A DNA stretch of 64,000 bases from positions 1 to 64,000 of the forward strand of contig NC_008044.1 in assembly GCF_000014065.1 (NCBI RefSeq). The letters are read 5' to 3'. This document shows, in pieces, positions 59,044-64,000 of the stretch (position 1 is the stretch's first letter; every line of letters begins with the position of its first letter). The notes below the pieces were generated by a model that saw only the letters and a list, made by a program, of their open reading frames with translations, made no database searches and was not told the DNA's origin. The position numbers and the translations under genes are program-made. Origin of the DNA: Ruegeria sp. TM1040 (lineage in GTDB: Bacteria > Pseudomonadota > Alphaproteobacteria > Rhodobacterales > Rhodobacteraceae).

Positions 59044-60270
59044 TCAGAGCGGGCGCCCGCGCAACAGGCGCGGCAAATCTCCCGAAAGTCCTGCCGCTTC
59101 GCGCACAAAACCTCGGCGTAGGCCAGGCAGTGCATTTGTGAGGCCAAGCCCCAGATCTCGGGTGGCGCGCAGGATAGGATTGTCGTTTGAAAACAGCTTG
59201 TTGAACACATCTGTCGCTAGCGCGAGAGAGGTGGTGTCGAACCGGCGCCACTGTTGATAGCGCGCCAGAACCAAGGGGCTGGCGAGATCCTCACCGCGCC
59301 GCGCTGCATCGGTCAGAACTTCTGCAAGGCTGGCGATGTCGCGCAGCCCCGCATTGAGTCCCTGGCCCGCGATCGGGTGCAGCCCATGCGCCGCATCGCC
59401 CACCAAGGCCAGTCGCTCGCCATAAAAGGCATTGGCAAGGCTCAATTTCAGCGGATAGCTGAAGCGCTTGCCTTCCAAATCGATCTCTCCGAGGAAAGAC
59501 CCAAACCGGGGGCGCAGCACCGAGAGGTAGTCCTGATCCGAAAGTGCCTGAATGCGCGCAGCCTCGGCATGAGTCTCACTCCAGACAATAGAGCTGCGAT
59601 TGCCCGGCAACGGCAGAATTGCAAGCGGCCCCGGCGGCATAAAGAACTGATGGGCAATGCCGTTGTGAGGTTGCGCATGTGAGATAGCGCAGACCAGTGC
59701 GGTCTGGCCGTAATCCCACCCGGTGCGCTTGATGCCGGCGCGCGCGGCGGTGCCGCTTTGACGTCCATCCGCGCCGACCAAAAGCGCACCCGAGAGCTGT
59801 GTGCCATCTTCGAGAGTGACGGTGATGGCATCCGCACTCACGGTCTGTGCGATCACAGGCTGGCCCGAGATCTGGGTGATTTTTGGCTCGGCCTCGAGTG
59901 CTTTCAGAAGGGCGCGGCGCAGGTAGCGATCTTCGACCATGTAGCCCATGGGGCCCTCGTCGAGGTCGCTTTCCTCAAAATGCAGGAAAAGCGGCGAAGG
60001 GCCGCGACCGGCAACGCCGTCGCTAACCTTGATCTCGTTCATCGGTTGAGCGTGATCCTCGATAACTGCCCAGATCCCGATCTGTTGCAGGAGCCGCGTC
60101 GAGGCAAGCGCCAGAGCATAGGAACGGCCGTCAAATTCGGCGTCCTCGCGCAGGGGCGCCGGAAGCGCGTCGATCAGGGTCACAGAATGGCCAGCCTGTG
60201 CCAGCGCAAGAGCAAGCGACGGACCATTCAGGCCTCCGCCCACAATCAGGATATCACGCGTATCAGTCAT
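59044..60270 (-). CDS. UbiH/UbiF/Coq6-family FAD hydroxylase
   Basis: A 408-residue flavin monooxygenase of the ubiquinone-ring hydroxylase group. It has the FAD motif ILIVGGGLNGPSLALALAQAGHSVTLID near 6-33, the middle DG motif LLVGADGRQSGTAARAGI near 160-177, and the second FAD block LALVGDAAHGLHPIAGQGLNAGLRDI near 280-305. Which ring position it hydroxylates cannot be told from sequence. The frame continues to 60327, but MTDTRDILIV at 60270 matches family length. It is divergent from the amidase. Confidence 0.9.
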   Translation of the reverse strand: MTDTRDILIVGGGLNGPSLALALAQAGHSVTLIDALPAPLREDAEFDGRSYALALASTRLLQQIGIWAVIEDHAQPMNEIKVSDGVAGRGPSPLFLHFEESDLDEGPMGYMVEDRYLRRALLKALEAEPKITQISGQPVIAQTVSADAITVTLEDGTQLSGALLVGADGRQSGTAARAGIKRTGWDYGQTALVCAISHAQPHNGIAHQFFMPPGPLAILPLPGNRSSIVWSETHAEAARIQALSDQDYLSVLRPRFGSFLGEIDLEGKRFSYPLKLSLANAFYGERLALVGDAAHGLHPIAGQGLNAGLRDIASLAEVLTDAARRGEDLASPLVLARYQQWRRFDTTSLALATDVFNKLFSNDNPILRATRDLGLGLTNALPGLRRGFVREAAGLSGDLPRLLRGRPL

Positions 60271-60493
60271 GCCTCGCAATATGCGCTGCCTTGGGGGATT
60301 GTCCATGCTGTTGTCATGCCATCGCACAGAGGCATGCTGCCGCAGCCCGCCGATCGCGTGGTGCCCGTCACACCTTCAGTGTCTTGGTGCGCCAATGTGG
60401 GGCCGAGCGGGATTGTGCGCGCGGGGTGCTCTCGCTACGGTGGCCGCAAATGACACTCTACCCTTCCAGGGGACCCACAAAGAGGCACAGGTG

Positions 60494-61825
60494 ATGCAGG
60501 ACTGGCTGACCATGAGCGCGGCGCAATTGGGGCGCGGGATCGCCTCCGGAGAGATCGACCCGGTGGCACTGACAGAGGCCTATTTGACGGCGATCGACAG
60601 CCATCCTGAGACAGCGCGGATCTACACGAAAGTCACCCACGAGCGCGCACGCGCCGAGGCCAAGGCCGCGCAAGAGCGCGCAAAAGCCGGCCTGCGCCGC
60701 TCACCGCTCGATGGGGTGCCAATCAGCTGGAAGGATCTTTTTGACAGTGCCGGGGTAGAGACCGAGTCCGGCTCGGATCTCCTCAAAGGACGGATCCCCG
60801 ATACCGACGCGCTGGTGCTGGACACAGCTACGGCGCTGGGGTCGGTGTGCCTTGGCAAAACACATATGAGCGAGCTGGCCTTTTCTGGTCTTGGCCTCAA
60901 TCCGATCAAGGCAACCCCGCCTTGTGTGAATGATCCCGAGGCGGTGCCGGGCGGGTCGTCCTCGGGCGCGGCAGCCTCTGTGGCTTTTGGGCTAGCGGCA
61001 GGGGCGATCGGCTCTGATACCGGCGGATCAGTGCGAATCCCATCGGCCTGGAATGATCTCGTGGGGCTCAAGACCACCTCCGGGCGGGTGAGCCTTGAGG
61101 GAGTTGTGCCCCTGTGTCTGAAGTTCGACACTATCGGCCCGCTGGCGCGCAGCGTCGAAGATGCGGCCTTGATGCTGGCGCTCATCGAAGGCTCTGCCAC
61201 GGCGCCAGATCTCGAGGGCGCGACGGTCGAGGGCAAGCGCTTTGCGGATCTGCGCACCGTGGCGCAGGATGATCTCGCACCCGAAGTGGCCACGGCTCAT
61301 GCGGCCGCCCTTGATAAGCTGCGCGAGGAAGGGGCAGAGATTGTCCCGCTCGAGGTGCCAGAGTTGCCAGACGCGATGGCGCTCTCTGCTATCCTTTTCA
61401 CCACCGAAGCCTACGGCCTGTGGAAAGACGTGATCGAGGCCTCTCCTGATCTGATGTTCCCCGAGATACTCGCCCGCTTTCGCTCTGGTGCGGAGTTTTC
61501 GGGCTCTGATTATGTGGCTGCCTGGGCCAAGCTTGAACAGGTGCGGATGGCCTGGGATCAGGCGGTTGCGGGCTTTGATGCGGTGCTGGCCCCGGCAGCG
61601 CCGATCCTGCCGCCCAATCTTGCACGGCTTCAAAGCGATCACGATTACTACGTCACCTCGAACCTGATGGCGCTCAGGAATACGCGGATTGGCAACTTGA
61701 TGGGCGTCTGCGCGTTATCGTTGCCCACAGGCACGCCAAGCTGTGGTTTGCAGGTGATCGGCCAGCCCGACTGCGAAGAGGCGCTTTTGCGCATCGGTGC
61801 TGGCGTCGAAGCGGCACTGGCCTGA
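60494..61825 (+). CDS. amidase signature family protein
   Basis: A 443-residue Ser-Ser-Lys amidase. The catalytic lysine lies in LDGVPISWKDLFDSAG near 72-87. The Gly/Ser-rich signature PGGSSSGAAASVAFGLAAGAIGSDTGGSVRIPSAWNDLVGLKTTSGRVS spans about 152-200, with the two serines. It is closer to general amidases than to GatA, since no gatB or gatC adjoins it; the substrate is unknown. The frame is open to 60269, but the ATG at 60494 with AGAGG upstream fits; a GTG at 60491 is also possible. Confidence 0.9.
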   Translation: MQDWLTMSAAQLGRGIASGEIDPVALTEAYLTAIDSHPETARIYTKVTHERARAEAKAAQERAKAGLRRSPLDGVPISWKDLFDSAGVETESGSDLLKGRIPDTDALVLDTATALGSVCLGKTHMSELAFSGLGLNPIKATPPCVNDPEAVPGGSSSGAAASVAFGLAAGAIGSDTGGSVRIPSAWNDLVGLKTTSGRVSLEGVVPLCLKFDTIGPLARSVEDAALMLALIEGSATAPDLEGATVEGKRFADLRTVAQDDLAPEVATAHAAALDKLREEGAEIVPLEVPELPDAMALSAILFTTEAYGLWKDVIEASPDLMFPEILARFRSGAEFSGSDYVAAWAKLEQVRMAWDQAVAGFDAVLAPAAPILPPNLARLQSDHDYYVTSNLMALRNTRIGNLMGVCALSLPTGTPSCGLQVIGQPDCEEALLRIGAGVEAALA

Positions 61826-61840
61826 AAGACACAACTGTTG

Positions 61841-61861
61841 CACCCGCGCCATCAGCGGGTG
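61841..61861. other. hairpin after the amidase gene
   Basis: CACCCGC and GCGGGTG form a 7-bp stem with a 7-base loop, about 15 bases past the amidase stop. There is no T tract, so termination is doubtful. Confidence 0.4.
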
Positions 61862-61933
61862 GACGCATGCCCCTTTGGCCTGTAACTTACGGATCAAACG
61901 GGGCGATTACGATCCCGGTATTGAGGCACAGAC

Positions 61934-63112
61934 ATGAAGTTTCCCGAGCGGTTTGCCCATCTGCCGCCCTACGCGTTTCCGCGTTTGCGTGCGCTTCTTG
62001 ACCATCACGCGCCTGGTGGCGATGTGGTGCAATTGACCATTGGCGAACCAAAACACGAATTCCCCGCATGGGTGACGGATGTGATCGTAGAGAATGCCTC
62101 CGCGTTCAACAACTACCCGCAAAACGAAGGCAGCGATGCGCTGCGCGGTGCGATGGCCGACTGGGCTGCGCAACGCTATGGTGTGACGCTTGATCCTGCG
62201 ACACGCGTGATGGCGCTGAACGGTACTCGCGAGGGTCTTTACAATGCGGCGATGGCACTATGCCCCGAGGAAAAGAACGGCCAGCGCCCGGTGGTGTTGA
62301 TCCCGAACCCCTTTTATCAGGTCTATATGATCGCGGCGATTTCGGTGGCGGCGGAGCCGGTCTTTGTGCCAGCAACCGATGAGACCGGCCATCTGCCGGA
62401 CTATGCATCGCTGCCCGAAGAGGTGCTGAACCGCACCGCGATAGCCTATATCTGCTCGCCCGCAAACCCGCAGGGGGCCGTGGCCTCGCGGGAGTATTGG
62501 CAGCAGCTTTTTGCGCTTGCCGAAAAATACGATTTCAAGGTCTTTGCGGATGAGTGCTACTCGGAGATCTACCGGGACACTGCACCGGTTGGTGCACTCA
62601 CCGTTGCCGATGAAATGGGTCTCGATCCCGAACGCGTGGTTCTGTTCAACTCGCTGTCCAAGCGGTCCAACCTGCCGGGGCTGCGCTGTGGTCTTCTGGC
62701 TGGTGGACCAGAGACGCTGGTGCAGGTCAAGAAACTGCGCGCCTACTCCGGCGCGCCCATTCCTGGCCCCTTGCAGGCGGCGGCCGCAAAGGTCTGGGCG
62801 GACGAGGTACATGTCGCCGAAAACCGCGCGCTCTATCAGGAAAAATACCGGATCGCGGACGAGGTCTTTGCGGGTCTCAATGGCTACATGTCACCCGAAG
62901 CGGGCTTCTTTTTGTGGTTGCCGGTCGAAGATGGCGAGGCTGCAACCCTGAAGCTTTGGCAGGAGACAGGTGTACGGGTCTTGCCCGGCGCGTTCCTGGC
63001 CCAAGGAAAGGGAGCGGAAAACCCCGGCCACGGATATATCCGCGTGGCGCTGGTTGCGTCCGAAGAGCAAACCCGCGCATCACTGCAGCTGTTGCGCGAT
63101 TGTCTCTACTAG
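61934..63112 (+). CDS. class I/II aminotransferase (DapC-like)
   Basis: A 392-residue PLP aminotransferase of fold type I. It shows QLTIGEPKHEFPAWV near 37-51, NGTREGLYNAAMAL near 97-110, SPANPQGAVASREYW near 180-194, FADECYSEIYRD near 213-224 (PLP-binding Asp and Tyr) and the Schiff-base lysine in FNSLSKRSNLPGLRCGLLAGG near 238-258. Relatives beside ftsK in Rhodobacterales are annotated as N-succinyldiaminopimelate aminotransferase, which would place it in lysine and peptidoglycan precursor synthesis; that role is inferred. Confidence 0.85.
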   Translation: MKFPERFAHLPPYAFPRLRALLDHHAPGGDVVQLTIGEPKHEFPAWVTDVIVENASAFNNYPQNEGSDALRGAMADWAAQRYGVTLDPATRVMALNGTREGLYNAAMALCPEEKNGQRPVVLIPNPFYQVYMIAAISVAAEPVFVPATDETGHLPDYASLPEEVLNRTAIAYICSPANPQGAVASREYWQQLFALAEKYDFKVFADECYSEIYRDTAPVGALTVADEMGLDPERVVLFNSLSKRSNLPGLRCGLLAGGPETLVQVKKLRAYSGAPIPGPLQAAAAKVWADEVHVAENRALYQEKYRIADEVFAGLNGYMSPEAGFFLWLPVEDGEAATLKLWQETGVRVLPGAFLAQGKGAENPGHGYIRVALVASEEQTRASLQLLRDCLY

Positions 63113-63231
63113 ACTGATAGGAATGCCTGCTTCCGTCACAGCGGGGGCAGGCCAAAAGCAAGACGAAACACCGGTGGGGCTGATCCAAGAGCGAAACAGC
63201 CGATGCCCCACACGAGCGAACCGAGGTAGGC

Positions 63232-64000
63232 ATGGCATTTCAAACCCGCAGCAGGAATCCCCTCCTGGACAGCAACATGCAGGCGGCCATTGAAAAGCGC
63301 GGCAAGGAGCTGATCGGCCTTGTGCTGATCGGCGTTGGCCTGTTGGTGGCGGCGATCATCGGCTCTTATACGCCTGATGACAGCAACTGGATGGTCTCCA
63401 CCGATGCGCCGGTGCAGAACTGGCTCGGTCAGACGGGCGCGACGATTGCGTTTTTGCTGATCACGTTTCTGGGCAAGGGCGCTTGGGCGATTTCGGTGTT
63501 CCTCTTTGCATGGGGCACGCGCTTTTTGTTGCACAAGGGGGAGGGACGCATTCTGTGGCCCGCCTTGATGCTGGTGTTCTGGCTCATTGTGGTCGCACTC
63601 CATTTCGAAACCCTTGTGCCGGACGAAGAATGGCGCGCCTTCCACAACGCCGGCCTTGGCGGCATGATCGGAAATACGGCGCTTGGGGCGCTGCTGGCGC
63701 TATTGCCGTTTGGGCTGGCTTTTCTGGTGAAATCGCTGTCGTTCCTGACCGCCGTTGCGATGATTGCGCTTGGGGCCTTTGTGCTTGGGTTCTCTCGTGA
63801 TGAGCTGAAGCGCATCGGGCGCTTCCTGCTCCTGGGCGTGCTGTTGGCCTATGACATGATCGCGCGGCTTTTGGGCCGTGGTGCCAGCGGGGGGCTTCAG
63901 GCCGCGCGCACATGGCAACAGCGTCGTGCCGAGCGCCGCAGCGATGCGGCTTATGACGATGATGCGCTGGTCTACAGCGATCCGGTGGAGCCTGCAGCGT
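63232..64000 (+). CDS. ftsK: DNA translocase FtsK, N-terminal part (runs off the window)
   Basis: FtsK anchors at the division septum and pumps chromosome dimers toward resolution at dif. Only the first 256 codons are present. The N-terminal region has four predicted membrane helices: LIGLVLIGVGLLVAAIIGSY near 26-45, TIAFLLITFLGKGAWAISVFLFAWG near 66-90, ILWPALMLVFWLIVVAL near 104-120, and a final hydrophobic stretch around GALLALLPFGLAFLVKSLSFLTAVAMIALGAFVLGF near 150-185. A cytoplasmic linker begins at the edge. GAGGTAGG precedes the ATG. The RecA-like motor lies beyond 64000. Confidence 0.9.
   Translation, partial: MAFQTRSRNPLLDSNMQAAIEKRGKELIGLVLIGVGLLVAAIIGSYTPDDSNWMVSTDAPVQNWLGQTGATIAFLLITFLGKGAWAISVFLFAWGTRFLLHKGEGRILWPALMLVFWLIVVALHFETLVPDEEWRAFHNAGLGGMIGNTALGALLALLPFGLAFLVKSLSFLTAVAMIALGAFVLGFSRDELKRIGRFLLLGVLLAYDMIARLLGRGASGGLQAARTWQQRRAERRSDAAYDDDALVYSDPVEPAA

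Overview
The window reads as the replication-gene end of an alphaproteobacterial chromosome, most likely a marine member of the Roseobacter group (Rhodobacterales, near Ruegeria/Tritonibacter/Phaeobacter). This is inferred from the order dnaA-dnaN-recF-(LysE)-gyrB-radC-dnaJ-dnaK, high GC, dense packing with many ATGA overlaps, and families typical of the group: a DUF3576 lipoprotein, a KpsM-like permease, a GT14 protein with a long C-terminal domain, and an M19 dipeptidase beside a dipeptide ABC transporter. I see no tRNA, rRNA, CRISPR array, insertion sequence, prophage or attachment site, and every main gene looks intact. The last gene, ftsK, runs off the right edge.

Layout: (1) 1-12.7 kb, replication and chaperones: dnaA, dnaN, recF, a LysE exporter, a TetR/flavodoxin-fold oxidoreductase pair with three palindromic operators, gyrB, radC, and dnaK-dnaJ with an RpoH-type promoter and a strong hairpin between the two genes. 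(2) 12.7-23.4 kb, AlkB and a surface-polysaccharide region: KpsM-like permease, CysQ, KdsB, GalU, GalE, two tandem paralogous glycosyltransferases, a GT14-type transferase, and a protein with two sulfotransferase-like modules. (3) 23.4-27.4 kb, minus-strand lptC-lptA-lptB, hpf, ptsN, plus a short RNase D. (4) 27.6-32.7 kb, xylB-xylA-galM with a secreted di-haem peroxidase as the fourth, translationally coupled gene. (5) 32.7-45.4 kb, PLD-family protein, NhaP-type antiporter, dipeptide ABC transporter with dipeptidase, Zn alcohol dehydrogenase, HI0933-type flavoprotein, GST. (6) 45.5-50.2 kb, minus-strand DUF3576 lipoprotein, leuS, lptE, holA. (7) 50.5-64 kb, a highly expressed porin, YggS, L,D-transpeptidase-like protein, ribA, an OmpR-family regulator, a gamma-butyrobetaine-type dioxygenase, xthA, CnoX-like thioredoxin, Lon-substrate-domain protein, Trm112, UbiH-type hydroxylase, amidase, a DapC-like aminotransferase, and the start of ftsK.

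How the genes work together: envelope biogenesis recurs (lptCAB, lptE, kdsB, KpsM, galU/galE, glycosyltransferases, sulfotransferase, porin). The most interesting link is between CysQ, which removes the PAP by-product of PAPS-dependent sulfation, and the two-module sulfotransferase seven genes downstream, with nucleotide-sugar and CMP-Kdo synthesis between them. This suggests, but does not prove, a sulfated surface glycan pathway. The second unusual association is the di-haem peroxidase locked by a one-base overlap to a xylose catabolic operon.
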